Origin: a virus
Length of the DNA: 57,047 nt
Strand: one strand, 5' to 3'
IMG/VR virus record: IMGVR_UViG_3300021077_000161
Span: 1-57,047 of that record
Shown one piece after another: positions 7,796 through 15,334 of the stretch (position 1 is the first letter of the stretch; each line of letters opens with the position of its first letter). A program made the translations under genes and the position numbers. Below the pieces are notes generated by a model that ran no database searches, was not told the DNA's origin, and saw only the letters and a program-made list of their open reading frames with translations.

Positions 7796-8100
7796 TAACT
7801 TAATTTCTTTTGGGCTCTATCGACTACTTCAATCCAAAAAGGCAAAATGTCTTCTACGTCTCTAGGATCCACTTCGGCATGCTTCTCTAGAACTGACCAC
7901 TCGATATCTGGGTGCATTCTGCTGGCTGTCATCTTTGCTACAGCGCGGTGCGATCCGGCACCGATTACCTGTTTGCTTCCATCTTCAGAATGTGCCTCAA
8001 CTAAGTGCAGCCCACCAATAGTTCCGCACCCGTACAGTGTTTTTTTGCCCCATTTACCAATAATTGACTTATAGCAAAGTTCATCGGCTGGTATAATCAT
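7795..8100 (-). CDS. Hypothetical protein
   Basis: 101 residues, first gene of a two-gene minus-strand unit. The sequence has Gly-rich turns (GKKTLYGCGTIGGLHLVEAH) and a helical C-terminus (DVEDILPFWIEVVDRAQKK). The ~75-nt leader to the boundary element at 8177 contains no other gene. There is no recognised domain. Linkage to the 6968 gene suggests the same late-type function. Confidence 0.55.
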   Translation of the reverse strand: MIIPADELCYKSIIGKWGKKTLYGCGTIGGLHLVEAHSEDGSKQVIGAGSHRAVAKMTASRMHPDIEWSVLEKHAEVDPRDVEDILPFWIEVVDRAQKKLS

Positions 8101-8176
8101 CTTGCAATCCTATTTGTGTCCTTGGAAATATTTTAAGCGTCTTTAACGCAATTAGTCTTTATAAACCTATATTTAA

Positions 8177-8214
8177 TAGATTGTTGTTGACTTCTCCTTT
8201 ATTCATGATAAAGT
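8177..8214 (+). promoter_or_regulatory. Promoter with AGATTGTTGTTGAC boundary element
   Basis: TAGATTGTTGTTGAC spans 8177-8191, with -35 TTGACT at 8187-8192 and a -10-like TAAAGT at 8209-8214 after 16 nt. It drives the lipoprotein gene at 8237, which has an AAGGAG SD. The opposite strand leads to the 8100 gene. Confidence 0.65.
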
Positions 8215-8236
8215 CTTATCTAAAGGAGCAAAAACA

Positions 8237-8644
8237 ATGACAAAAATCTTCTTCATCTTTATTATTCTTTCAGGATGTTCAAACACGGCTTTCGTAGTAA
8301 AAGAGCCTATAGCTAGTTCTCCGTACAGGTGGAGAGATATAAGGTCTAAGGGAATGCTTGGAGACGACTTGCTGTTGTCGGTTGGCAGCCCTGTTGGTGT
8401 TTGTAACACTGCAGAATGTTACAGAAAGGTGTACAAGGAGCAATCCGCAAAAAACAAAAAAGCAAGTAAAGATCCATTTGAGGACTTTTCTCATAACGAT
8501 CTTGTTCTTGATGAGGCTTTTAGATCTGCAAACAAGGCGTCTAAAAAGAAAACTTTGGTATTTCCAGATGATGGACTTGAGGATCAGCTTCTGTTTGAAA
8601 ACATAGCTGGGCAGTTGGATCTTAGCCCCCTGGTTAAACCATAG
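8237..8644 (+). CDS. Phage lipoprotein
   Basis: 135 residues with a clear lipoprotein signal: MTKIFFIFIILSGC, where LSGC is a good lipobox and Cys14 would be lipidated. The mature part is charged, with one Cys pair (VCNTAEC), so an inner- or outer-membrane location in a Gram-negative host is expected. A strong promoter and SD precede it. Early phage lipoproteins often block superinfection by altering receptors or DNA entry; that role is inference here. No family is recognised. Confidence 0.7.
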   Translation: MTKIFFIFIILSGCSNTAFVVKEPIASSPYRWRDIRSKGMLGDDLLLSVGSPVGVCNTAECYRKVYKEQSAKNKKASKDPFEDFSHNDLVLDEAFRSANKASKKKTLVFPDDGLEDQLLFENIAGQLDLSPLVKP

Positions 8645-8653
8645 TCTTTTAGA

Positions 8654-8974
8654 ATGCTCTCACCTAGAAAAAGAAACTATCACGCTGAGTGGCTGAAGAC
8701 AAAATCTAGGCTTAACGTAAGGCGCAATTTTCTTATTATCAAGCTTGGTGGGCAATGTCGGCTTTGTAGATCTACTAAAAATCTAGAGCTAGACCATCCT
8801 GACGGAAAGAACTGGGAGGCAAGGAAGTTTAGTCCACAAATGAGAATGAAACGGTACGAAGAAGATTATGAAAACGGTCAATTAGATTTGCTGTGCAAGA
8901 GCTGTAATTGTAGAGACGGTGCGTTAAACAAAGATTTTTATGGCGCAGTAAGACATAATAAAGCTCCGTTTTGA
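8654..8974 (+). CDS. HNH-like nuclease/zinc protein
   Basis: 106 residues. A Cys pair (CRLC), then LELDHPDG (the HNH His), then a second Cys pair (LLCKSCN) form the zinc-and-catalysis layout of HNH/His-Me finger nucleases. Basic N- and C-termini fit DNA binding. The Asp-His and CN signature support the fold; activity is unproven. It may be a free-standing homing nuclease or a replication/packaging nuclease. The SD is weak, and its stop overlaps the next gene's possible TTG start. Confidence 0.7.
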   Translation: MLSPRKRNYHAEWLKTKSRLNVRRNFLIIKLGGQCRLCRSTKNLELDHPDGKNWEARKFSPQMRMKRYEEDYENGQLDLLCKSCNCRDGALNKDFYGAVRHNKAPF

Positions 8975-8982
8975 AAGACAAA

Positions 8983-9615
8983 ATGAACCGACCAAAAGAT
9001 ATAGAAAACCGAAAACTACCAGATAACCCTAAATGGATTAAGGATCATGTCATCTTTCTAACCGTATCAGGTAGTAAAAGTTACGGGACAGATATAGAAG
9101 GAAGTGACACTGATCTAAAAGGAGTTTGTACACTACCTCCTGACGTTGTTTTTGGGTTTCAAGAAAAATTCGAACAAGTACAAACGAAAACCCCAGACGA
9201 TTTAGAAATCTTTAGCCTGTTAAAGTTCGCCAAGCTTGCTGTAGATAACAACCCCAATATATTAGATATCCTGTTTGTCGACGATAGTTCTATACTGGTT
9301 TCTACTTCAGAGTGGAACAAAATCAGAGACATCAAAGAGAAGTTCTTGTCTAAACGAATTGCTTCTACCTTTGCTGGTTATGCAAGATCTCAGCTACATA
9401 AAATAAAAGGTCATAGAGGATATCTATTAAATCAGGTTAAAACAATTCCCACAAGGGAAGAGTTTGGCTTACCAGCTAGATGTTTAGTCCCAAAATTGCA
9501 TGCCGCTGACTCAGCTGTTCAAAAGCAGCTTGATAGTTTAGCTGGAGATTGGTCTATAGATAAAAACAAACAAATTGATCTATATAAAGATGTCGCTAAG
9601 GGCCTGGGGGTTTGA
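8983..9615 (+). CDS. COG3541-type nucleotidyltransferase, N-terminal part (frameshifted gene)
   Basis: Residues ~29-47 (SGSKSYGTDIEGSDTDLKGV) carry the polymerase-beta-type nucleotidyltransferase signature GS...GT...SDxD, with metal-binding Asp at 42 and 44. Such phage proteins transfer nucleotides to unknown targets. The frame closes at TGA 9613-9615 inside a region that should continue; the C-terminal half lies in the next frame at 9590-10021. Removing one G from the GGGGG run at 9605-9609 joins the two. I start at ATG 8983; an in-frame TTG exists at 8971. Confidence 0.75.
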   Translation: MNRPKDIENRKLPDNPKWIKDHVIFLTVSGSKSYGTDIEGSDTDLKGVCTLPPDVVFGFQEKFEQVQTKTPDDLEIFSLLKFAKLAVDNNPNILDILFVDDSSILVSTSEWNKIRDIKEKFLSKRIASTFAGYARSQLHKIKGHRGYLLNQVKTIPTREEFGLPARCLVPKLHAADSAVQKQLDSLAGDWSIDKNKQIDLYKDVAKGLGV

Positions 9616-10021
9616 TTCTAATTTTATAGAGCTTTTGTACAAAGAAAAGAAGTATGCTGTTTTGATAGCAGAGCAAGAAGCCTATAACAATTGGGCTAAG
9701 TCAAGGAACCCTAAGAGAAAAGCTTTAGAAGAAAAATACGGGTATGACACAAAGCATCTGATGCATCTTGTTAGAATCTATAGAGAATGCCTAGAATGCC
9801 TACAAACAGGGACACTTGAAGTAAAAAGACACGACGCTAAAGAGCTAGTGGAAATTCGACAAGGCGGTTGGCCATTTGAAAAAGTCGAGGCTTGGGCAAG
9901 TGACGCAGAGAAACAAGTTCAAATTGCCCTAAAAGAAACTAAATTACCTGCTAGACCTGACTTAGAAACAATAAATAGCGTAGTACAGCAAATAGTTAGA
10001 ACTGCTGCTACTAGGAATTAA
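9590..10021 (+). CDS. COG3541-type nucleotidyltransferase, C-terminal part
   Basis: The 143-residue frame carries the typical C-terminal half of COG3541 nucleotidyltransferases: EEKYGYDTKHLMHLVRI, then KELVEIRQGGWPFEKVE. It overlaps the upstream part by 26 nt in a +1 frame. There is no SD before the ATG at 9590, so independent translation looks unlikely. It is best read as the second half of one ~345-residue protein broken by a single base in a G run. Ribosomal slippage or sequencing error are both possible. Confidence 0.65.
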   Translation: MSLRAWGFDSNFIELLYKEKKYAVLIAEQEAYNNWAKSRNPKRKALEEKYGYDTKHLMHLVRIYRECLECLQTGTLEVKRHDAKELVEIRQGGWPFEKVEAWASDAEKQVQIALKETKLPARPDLETINSVVQQIVRTAATRN

Positions 10022-10703
10022 CCGTTTTGCACAAATTTTTACATGCTGCCAAATATGGAGTTAATTGAAAGGTTCCAGCTTTAAGCTCTTGTAATTTTTG
10101 GGAAAAGTATAATCTTACCCATTTTTTAAAAGGCCACATCCAGTAGTATGAAGAATCGCTAAAATTACCAACAATCCAATCCAGATAATCAGACTCATTC
10201 CCTAAGGTGCCCGACCAATAATCAACAGCAATTGACACAGTGTACCCTCTGATTTCAATATACGCTCTACCAAAGGCCGGGATGGGGGCCAAAAACAAAA
10301 GAGACAGCAACCCCCACAGCAACCACAAAGGCCCACCCAACAGCAAGATAGGAAGAATGGTGATAGAATAAAGGACCCCTAAGATACCTATTAGTTGAGG
10401 AAGCAAATATCCAACATCAAAAACAATATTAGATATTTTTTGGGCATCTTGGGCGTGTTGAATTTCATGTAATGCGATCTGCCAAATGTAAGGTTCGTTC
10501 CCTGTTAACCAAGCATCAGGAAAGGCAGTTGTTTGATGTATTGTGGTTCCGTAATTGGTCATGTAATCTTTATTACCTATCTTACTAAAGATCCACCCAA
10601 TTGTTTTATGTAACGTTGAGTTATTTTTAGGAACAATTTTATAGGTAGGGCAAAAGAGCTTACCTAAATCAATAGCTTTTTGGAGTTTTTCTTTTTCGAT
10701 CAT
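10011..10703 (-). CDS. Membrane-associated zinc-metalloprotease-like protein
   Basis: 230 residues from ATG 10703. ALHEIQHAQDA around residues 77-87 contains HExxH (79-83), the zinc site of metallopeptidases. A downstream Glu in AYIEIRGY (about 150) could be the third ligand. Between them lie two or three hydrophobic segments (about 95-142), so the protein is membrane-embedded. I recognise no exact peptidase family. No SD is visible; the boundary element CAATCTTTTG lies a few bases before the ATG. It converges with the nucleotidyltransferase. A lysis or host-takeover role is speculation. Confidence 0.55.
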   Translation of the reverse strand: MIEKEKLQKAIDLGKLFCPTYKIVPKNNSTLHKTIGWIFSKIGNKDYMTNYGTTIHQTTAFPDAWLTGNEPYIWQIALHEIQHAQDAQKISNIVFDVGYLLPQLIGILGVLYSITILPILLLGGPLWLLWGLLSLLFLAPIPAFGRAYIEIRGYTVSIAVDYWSGTLGNESDYLDWIVGNFSDSSYYWMWPFKKWVRLYFSQKLQELKAGTFQLTPYLAACKNLCKTVNS

Positions 10704-10707
10704 AAAC

Positions 10708-10747
10708 AAAAGATTGTGCTTGATTTAAAATTAAACCGGAGTATCCT
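10708..10747 (+). promoter_or_regulatory. Weak boundary-element promoter for the methyltransferase gene
   Basis: AAAAGATTGTGCTTGATT at 10708-10725 is a diverged boundary element. -35 TTGATT (10720-10725) is followed after 16 nt by TATCCT (10742-10747). The ATG at 10754 is only 6 nt past the -10, so the mRNA may be leaderless. The other strand leads to the 10703 gene. Confidence 0.5.
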
Positions 10748-10753
10748 ATAGAT

Positions 10754-11521
10754 ATGAGTCAAATTATCCTAAGTTCAGAAGCAAAAGACGTATTAAAGAA
10801 CGCTGTGATTGATAGCGTTAAAAATACGTTAACCTTACCAGAGGGGCAGTTGAATAGAAAGCTGTACCTAGAAATCAACGGTTTTCTAGAAGTTTTGGGA
10901 GGTAAGTGGAACAAGAAACAAAAATGCCATATCTACCCTAACGGAGATTGGATCCCTGTTTTTACTTCTTCTGTTAAAGAAAGTGAGATTGAGTACGTAG
11001 ACCTTAAGAAAGATCTAGAATTCTTTGAAACACCGCCAGAACTAGCCCAAGAAATGGTAGACTTAGCGGGAGTAGATAAAGACAGCCGCATTTTAGAGCC
11101 TAGCATTGGTATGGGAGGAATCGCGAAATTTTGCCCTAATAGGAATAACGTTGTCGGACTAGATATTCACCAACCATTTGTTGACGCAATGCTTAAGAAA
11201 GAATACAACGTCTATAATGTAGATTTCTTGACGCAAAGGGCCTCGGAGTTAGGCATGTTTGACGCAGTCTTAATGAACCCACCGTTTTCAAATGGACAGG
11301 ACGTTAAACACTGTACGCACGCTCTTAGTTTTCTGAAAGCTGGAGGGTTTGTAGTTGCCCTTACTTCTAAATCTTGGACGTTCAGAAAAGGGAAGGTGTG
11401 GGAGGAGTTTAGAAACTTAGTAAAGAAAGACGGCGTTTATAGCAGAGACATTCCAGAAGGTACATTTAAAGCAGCAGGAACCAACATAGGGACCGTTTTA
11501 TTGGTCATTAGGAAGAACTAG
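10754..11521 (+). CDS. Adenine-type DNA methyltransferase
   Basis: 255 residues. The class I methyltransferase core shows FFETPPELAQEMV (about 90-102, SAM-pocket region), motif I LEPSIGMGG (about 114-122) and the amino-methylase catalytic motif NPPF (175-178). The N-terminal ~85 residues are a separate domain without a known signature. Enzymes of this type methylate the exocyclic amine of adenine, or of cytosine, in DNA, often to evade host restriction. It has no visible target-recognition domain. The NADAR gene begins 2 nt downstream, suggesting joint expression and a joint anti-defence role. Confidence 0.8.
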   Translation: MSQIILSSEAKDVLKNAVIDSVKNTLTLPEGQLNRKLYLEINGFLEVLGGKWNKKQKCHIYPNGDWIPVFTSSVKESEIEYVDLKKDLEFFETPPELAQEMVDLAGVDKDSRILEPSIGMGGIAKFCPNRNNVVGLDIHQPFVDAMLKKEYNVYNVDFLTQRASELGMFDAVLMNPPFSNGQDVKHCTHALSFLKAGGFVVALTSKSWTFRKGKVWEEFRNLVKKDGVYSRDIPEGTFKAAGTNIGTVLLVIRKN

Positions 11522-11523
11522 CC

Positions 11524-11994
11524 GTGAATCAACAACTACAAGAAAAATGTGTAAAGGAACAGCTTAAAGATCCTGAAGTTATTAAGGGATTCTTTATCAA
11601 ATATTCGTTTTTAAGTAACTTTTACCTATGCCCGGTTTATTACGAAGGACTAACTTATCCTAGTTCAGAAAACGCGTTTCAGGCAGCTAAGTTCGATCCA
11701 GCGACGCGAGAGGCTTTCTGCAACATCTCTCCGTCTGAGGCTAAAAGGCTTGGAAAAGCACTGAAGATTAAGGATATTGCCACGTGGGAAAACACTAAGG
11801 ATATCGTAATGTACAGGGTTCTTCTTTTCAAGTTTTCTAAAAACAAAGATCTTAGAGCAAAGCTGGTAAATACAGCCCCTAAAAAACTACAAGAAACAAA
11901 CTGGTGGGGGGATAAATACTGGGGGATTTGTGACGGAGCGGGAGAAAATGCTCTCGGAAATATTTTGATGGAAGTGAGGGCTATTTTAATTTAA
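11524..11994 (+). CDS. NADAR (YbiA-like) domain protein
   Basis: 156 residues, nearly all one NADAR domain: FLSNFY, YPSSENAFQAAKF, and the C-terminal NWWGDKYWGICDGAGENALG block. Members hydrolyse N-glycosidic bonds in ADP-ribose-type or riboflavin intermediates. Some reverse ADP-ribosylation of guanine in DNA made by DarT1 toxins. It starts at GTG 11524, 2 nt after the methyltransferase stop. In a phage, DNA de-ADP-ribosylation as a counter-defence is a reasonable hypothesis; a metabolic role is the alternative. It overlaps the convergent 11981 gene by 14 nt. Confidence 0.85.
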   Translation: MNQQLQEKCVKEQLKDPEVIKGFFIKYSFLSNFYLCPVYYEGLTYPSSENAFQAAKFDPATREAFCNISPSEAKRLGKALKIKDIATWENTKDIVMYRVLLFKFSKNKDLRAKLVNTAPKKLQETNWWGDKYWGICDGAGENALGNILMEVRAILI

Positions 11995-12466
11995 GCCAGG
12001 TAATTATAGCCGCTGAAACAATACTTGCTATTGCTGTACCAGCTAAGGTAAAGATTCGATTGCGACGTTCTTTTTTGGCTACCCTGGCTTCTTCTAGAAC
12101 AGCTTCTGCTTTTATTCTGGATTCTTCTAAGACGGCTTCGGCTTTTAACTTAGCTTTTTCTAAATCTTCTAGTTCTTGAGTATCGTGCTTATTCGCCTTA
12201 CACTCTAAACTGCTAAGCCTAGTTCCATAATTCGATGTGTCAATTCTCATGGTTGTAAACCCGGCAACCATACCTTTTATATCAGCCTTCATGTCCTCGA
12301 ACCCAACATTTAAGTTGTCTACAGCCTCTGCTACTCTACCCAATATTGGTAACATTTGAGTTGTTTGCATCTCTAATCTCCCCAAACGTTTTATTGTATC
12401 TGACACAATAATTGAGTTAGTGTCTGAACTTTTGTCCTCTGACGTGCCTATCCGGTTGACGCCCAT
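11981..12466 (-). CDS. Coiled-coil tail-anchored protein with a transposon-derived N-terminus
   Basis: 161 residues. The first 7-8 residues (MGVNRIGT) are encoded by the right end of TnpB element A, and identical residues begin the ORF after element B. The rest is helical with an Ala/Glu/Lys coil (KLKAEAVLEESRIKAEAVLE) and ends in one membrane segment (IFTLAGTAIASIVSAAIITW). The original N-terminus may have been replaced by the insertion. The topology resembles the 5595 protein. Its ATG overlaps the TnpB stop (TAATG), so it may depend on TnpB transcription. Function unknown. Confidence 0.6.
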   Translation of the reverse strand: MGVNRIGTSEDKSSDTNSIIVSDTIKRLGRLEMQTTQMLPILGRVAEAVDNLNVGFEDMKADIKGMVAGFTTMRIDTSNYGTRLSSLECKANKHDTQELEDLEKAKLKAEAVLEESRIKAEAVLEEARVAKKERRNRIFTLAGTAIASIVSAAIITWLKLK

Positions 12467-12520
12467 TAGCTTACCCGGCTTTCGTCAACACGAGGCGCGG
12501 CACTGCGCCCGATCATGAGG
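12443..12520 (-). ncRNA. Guide-RNA (omega-RNA)-like right end of TnpB element A
   Basis: The 3' end of the TnpB gene and the following bases form a structured segment. A GGCGC/GCGCC hairpin is followed by a TCGT-GTTG-ACGA hairpin, AAAGC, then the end CCGGATAGGCACG (12443-12455 on the + strand, reverse-complemented). Elements B and the solo locus at 45 kb share the order and the end. In TnpB systems the guide is the sequence just outside this end, here starting TCAGAGGAC. That this RNA is made is inference. Confidence 0.6.
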
Positions 12521-13542
12521 ATGTTCCGGGCCGCGTTTACATCGCGGTCGTGGCTTGCGCCACAATCAGAACACACCCACTCTCTTATTCCAAGACCTGC
12601 GATACCTTTCGGCCTCGACTCGGGGCGTGAGCCACAAGTCGAACAGGTTTGGGTTGTAAAACTTTCGTCGACTTCTAGAAACGTAGCTCCGTGCCTGCTG
12701 GCTTTGTAGCGGAGCATGTCCCTGAACGTTGACCATCCCGCGTCAAGCACGGACTTTGCCATCCGTGTCTTCGCCAGGCCAGCCGCGTTCACGTTGCCGA
12801 CGACGATCAATCTGTTTGCGTCGGCCAGTTTGGCTGACGCCTTGTGTAAATAGTCCTTTCGTTGGTTCTTTATTTTTGTGTGAATAGCCTTTGCTCTTTT
12901 AGAATTATTTGCTCTTTGAGCTATCGACAATTTCTCTTCGAGCTTTCGATAGCTTGTTGGGTTTTCAATCTTCTCACCGTCACTTGTTGTTGCTAAGGTC
13001 TTCAGACCTAAATCAACCCCAACTTCTCCAACGCCAGTAGGCAACCCACCAACCTTAACATAAAAACAAACCCACCATTTACCAGAAGAATCTTCAACAA
13101 AACAGCCACCTGTAGCATTACTGGGAAGTGGACTGCGCTTCGCGCCAAAGAACTTATAGGTATGACCTAGATAGGTTATTGAATTCATTGATACTTGTCT
13201 AGATTGTTCTTTAAAAGGCACCCAACCTAAAGATCTCTTTGATCCTGAAGACTTACGAAACTTTGGACATTTTTTGTGTTGATCACGGCTCTTCGAGAAC
13301 TGTTCATCAACGCACTGTACCGTCTGAGCATGTAATCCAAGCTCTTTAGAAGTTCCTTTAGTTAATTTTTGTAAATCAAAGTGGCTTGGCCATTTCTTGT
13401 AAGATCCTAGTTTGTAAATTTCTTGGACCTTCCTCTGCGAAGCAGTACAGAAATTCCAGACCTGATTGACCGCCCAAGAAAATTCTCGAAGAGACCTAGC
13501 TACCCTATGGCCCTTGAGTCTATATTTATAAGTTAAAATCAT
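12466..13542 (-). CDS. tnpB: TnpB RNA-guided nuclease homologue, copy A
   Basis: 358 residues of the IS605 OrfB family. The N-terminal helix-turn domain contains AVNQVWNFCTASQRK. RuvC-I is GVDLGLKTLA (Asp177). The zinc finger is C300-C303 and C324-C327, and RuvC-III is HDRDVNAARN (Asp334). The usual RuvC-II Glu (IVVED..) is replaced: here IVVGNVNAAGL, Gly249. Possible alternative acidic residues are Glu290 and Glu293 in LEVDESFTTQTC. TnpB lineages with a relocated Glu are known, as are nuclease-dead derivatives. Copy B has the same change. The 3' end overlaps a guide-RNA-like structure. Confidence 0.9.
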   Translation of the reverse strand: MILTYKYRLKGHRVARSLREFSWAVNQVWNFCTASQRKVQEIYKLGSYKKWPSHFDLQKLTKGTSKELGLHAQTVQCVDEQFSKSRDQHKKCPKFRKSSGSKRSLGWVPFKEQSRQVSMNSITYLGHTYKFFGAKRSPLPSNATGGCFVEDSSGKWWVCFYVKVGGLPTGVGEVGVDLGLKTLATTSDGEKIENPTSYRKLEEKLSIAQRANNSKRAKAIHTKIKNQRKDYLHKASAKLADANRLIVVGNVNAAGLAKTRMAKSVLDAGWSTFRDMLRYKASRHGATFLEVDESFTTQTCSTCGSRPESRPKGIAGLGIREWVCSDCGASHDRDVNAARNILMIGRSAAPRVDESRVS

Positions 13543-13552
13543 AATTTGTTAC

Positions 13553-14047
13553 CTAACCGGAGAAGTATGTGCTATTGTAGAGAGCGTTTATCTTTAAAAT
13601 GTCTTGCTGCGAAATTTGTTCCGGTGAGTCGCAACTTTCTATATAACTAACCCCTAACAAATGACAAATTTCTTCAAGGGTTACTTGTAGCGTTAAGCAA
13701 GGGCTAGTTTCCGACTCAGGAAGCTCCACAATTGCTGATATAGGGGATTCGTCTTCTTTGTAGAAGGTAACGACTCCCTTTGTTGCGTTGTGTTGTTTGC
13801 AGTCCTTTATGTAGACAACGCCTTTAGGGGGTATCAGGCCTTCCCTTTCTATACCTACAGCTAATTTGTTTGTGGCCTCTTGCGGCTCCCTTAGTATCTT
13901 TTTGTGGCCCGCCGAGTTAACCTGATAGCAGCAACAGGAAAAAGCAGCTCTAAACCTAAGCCTTAAAATTGGGCTGTAAAGGACTGTTAAAGGCAGGAGT
14001 TCATTAGCCCAAATACGGCCAAGGCTATCTTGAGTAGTTCCAATCAC
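13553..14047 (-). CDS. Hypothetical protein, 3' end altered by element A
   Basis: 164 residues, soluble, with an acidic C-terminal half (SETSPCLTLQVTLEEICHLL). The last codons (TYFSG, stop TAG) lie in the left end of TnpB element A, so the native C-terminus may be lost. The N-terminus has several Cys (AFSCCCYQVNSAG). I recognise no family. It is part of a minus-strand group with the rubredoxin-like and DnaJ-like genes upstream. Confidence 0.55.
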   Translation of the reverse strand: MIGTTQDSLGRIWANELLPLTVLYSPILRLRFRAAFSCCCYQVNSAGHKKILREPQEATNKLAVGIEREGLIPPKGVVYIKDCKQHNATKGVVTFYKEDESPISAIVELPESETSPCLTLQVTLEEICHLLGVSYIESCDSPEQISQQDILKINALYNSTYFSG

Positions 14048-14074
14048 TTTCTATAGATTGGATTGGGGTGGATA

Positions 14075-14239
14075 CTAATGGCTATTGATTGTGCCGTGAT
14101 TGGGACACGTTTCAGGAGGATTAATCCCATATCCAGAAACAACCAAACCACACCTAGCACATTCCCATTTAGGATCTGGTTTGTTTTTGCTAACTGCGTT
14201 ATCTTTTGAAAAATCTACGTAAAAAATCCAACCATCCAT
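14075..14239 (-). CDS. Rubredoxin-like small zinc/iron protein
   Basis: 54 residues, starting ATG 14239 with a GGAG SD 7 nt upstream. WECARCG (Cys27, Cys30) followed by PPETCPNHG (Cys45) gives a CxxC...CP arrangement like rubredoxin or a small zinc ribbon; His48 may be the fourth ligand. The stop is TAG at 14075-14077. It could bind zinc or iron. The function in the phage is unknown. It follows the decayed Dam gene by 2 nt. Confidence 0.6.
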   Translation of the reverse strand: MDGWIFYVDFSKDNAVSKNKPDPKWECARCGLVVSGYGINPPETCPNHGTINSH

Positions 14240-14241
14240 AT

Positions 14242-14564
14242 CTAACTCCTATCTTGGATAACTACGTATCCTAATTTTGAGAAATGTTGTTTAAACCGTT
14301 TTTCTTCTATTCCAAAATAAACCAAAGCGCAGTCAAACGTACCTCCACTAATTTTTCCGTCTAGGCCTTTACAGGGGCTTCCGTTTTCCCAAAATAGAAC
14401 CATTTCTCTTTAAGCCCATCTTGAGGTAGAATTATTTCTTTCTCGGCTTTTACTAAACTGTATTCGTTGCTACAAGGGTCTAAATCGATTTTACCTACCC
14501 AAAACTCCTTTATAGGTTGGACTAATTCAGGTGGGGTGTTAAAACTGTTGTTTTGGTTTGACAT
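14242..14564 (-). pseudogene. Decayed phage DNA N6-adenine (Dam-type) methyltransferase
   Basis: The N-terminal part (FNTPPELVQPIKEFW, IDLDPCSNEYSLVKA, ILPQDGL) is diagnostic of phage Dam-type methylases and ends in a shifted frame at 14361. After that the typical C-terminus continues in another frame: GKISGGTFDCALVYFG, then FKQHFSKLGYVV, stop TAG 14242-14244. The catalytic DPPY/NPPY region between the halves is absent. So the gene has an internal deletion plus a frame change and cannot be an active methylase. An active amino-methylase is encoded at 10754. Confidence 0.75.
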
Positions 14565-14829
14565 TTTCGTGTTTTTGCTTTAATTGGTGTTCTAACTCCG
14601 ATATTCTATCTGCGTCAAACGAAGATAGAAACCCCAAGAAACTTTTGTCTTCAGTATCTACAACTTTAATTTCATTGTCAACTGTTTCCATATAAACGAT
14701 TTCTCTTGTAGAACATCTTTCGATAATTGCAAGACAGGTGGGTGGATAGATTTGTAAAAGCCCTTCGTTGTCATAGGCGATTCTAACGTCTGGCTCACAG
14801 GGGCAAATTTGAATGATTTTTTCAGACAT
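14539..14829 (-). CDS. Small hypothetical protein
   Basis: 96 residues from ATG 14829, which overlaps the stop of the upstream zinc protein (ATGTCTGA). A longer frame to 14856 has no SD. The sequence begins MSEKIIQICPCEPDVRIAY and ends in a helical, charged tail (ISELEHQLKQKHENVKPK). No family is recognised. It overlaps the decayed Dam gene by 26 nt, so the three genes form one compact operon. Confidence 0.55.
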   Translation of the reverse strand: MSEKIIQICPCEPDVRIAYDNEGLLQIYPPTCLAIIERCSTREIVYMETVDNEIKVVDTEDKSFLGFLSSFDADRISELEHQLKQKHENVKPKQQF

Positions 14830-15271
14830 TGAAATCAGCAAAAGGGTAATTTTCACGCTTTATAATAGAAAAGGGACTTGGGTTTGACCTAACGGTCCAG
14901 TCTTTAATATTGCTTGAAGCCCAAGTATACGGATAATATGTAGGATATGTAGGATATGTAGGATATGTGTCTTCCACTTCAGTTCCCCAAACGATTCCTG
15001 TCCCCTTACAGGACCTACATTTTTCTTTTGTTTTAGGGATTGAACGACGATAGTACCCTACAAAAACATCACGAACCGACGTTCCAACACTGTTGGCTCT
15101 AATCCAGTCGTCCCCTAAAATCTTGTCTCCGGCGTTATATTCGTCCCCCTCTTTTATAATTTCTCCTACTTCTAAAAACCGATAGGTTGTTTCTTGTAAG
15201 TCTTTAGAAAAAGAATCTTCGCCGGTTCCATGACACACTGGGCAAGCATATGGGATCATTTTTGTTACCAT
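14822..15271 (-). CDS. DnaJ-like zinc-finger protein with an inserted GDE repeat
   Basis: 149 residues. Two DnaJ-type CxxCxGxG motifs (CPVCHGTG about 10-17, CRSCKGTG about 84-91) frame one GDE repeat (YRFLEVGEIIKEGDEYNAGD to YYRRS). The motif pair would normally bind one zinc ion. The C-terminus has TYP-type repeats encoded by near-perfect GGATATGTA tandem copies at about 14940-14968. The SD (AGGAG) is good. A role in protein folding or nucleic-acid binding is possible. The arrangement, with the repeat between zinc motifs, is unusual. Confidence 0.65.
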   Translation of the reverse strand: MVTKMIPYACPVCHGTGEDSFSKDLQETTYRFLEVGEIIKEGDEYNAGDKILGDDWIRANSVGTSVRDVFVGYYRRSIPKTKEKCRSCKGTGIVWGTEVEDTYPTYPTYPTYYPYTWASSNIKDWTVRSNPSPFSIIKRENYPFADFNV

Positions 15272-15334
15272 TTGTTCTCCTATTTTATAGTTGTTTTTAA
15301 GATTGCTTTCTTAAACAAACAGTATATCATCGTC

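Larger units (their letters stand above)
12443..13562 (-). mobile_element. IS200/IS605-type element A (TnpB only)
   Basis: The element runs from the left end TCTCCGGTTAGG (13562 downward, minus strand) to the right end CGGATAGGCACG (12443). It carries tnpB but no tnpA. The left end differs from that of element B after TCCGGTT. The 3' half of the tnpB DNA is clearly richer in G+C than the 5' half. The insertion lies between the 13553 gene, whose last codons come from the left end, and the 11981 gene. Confidence 0.7.
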
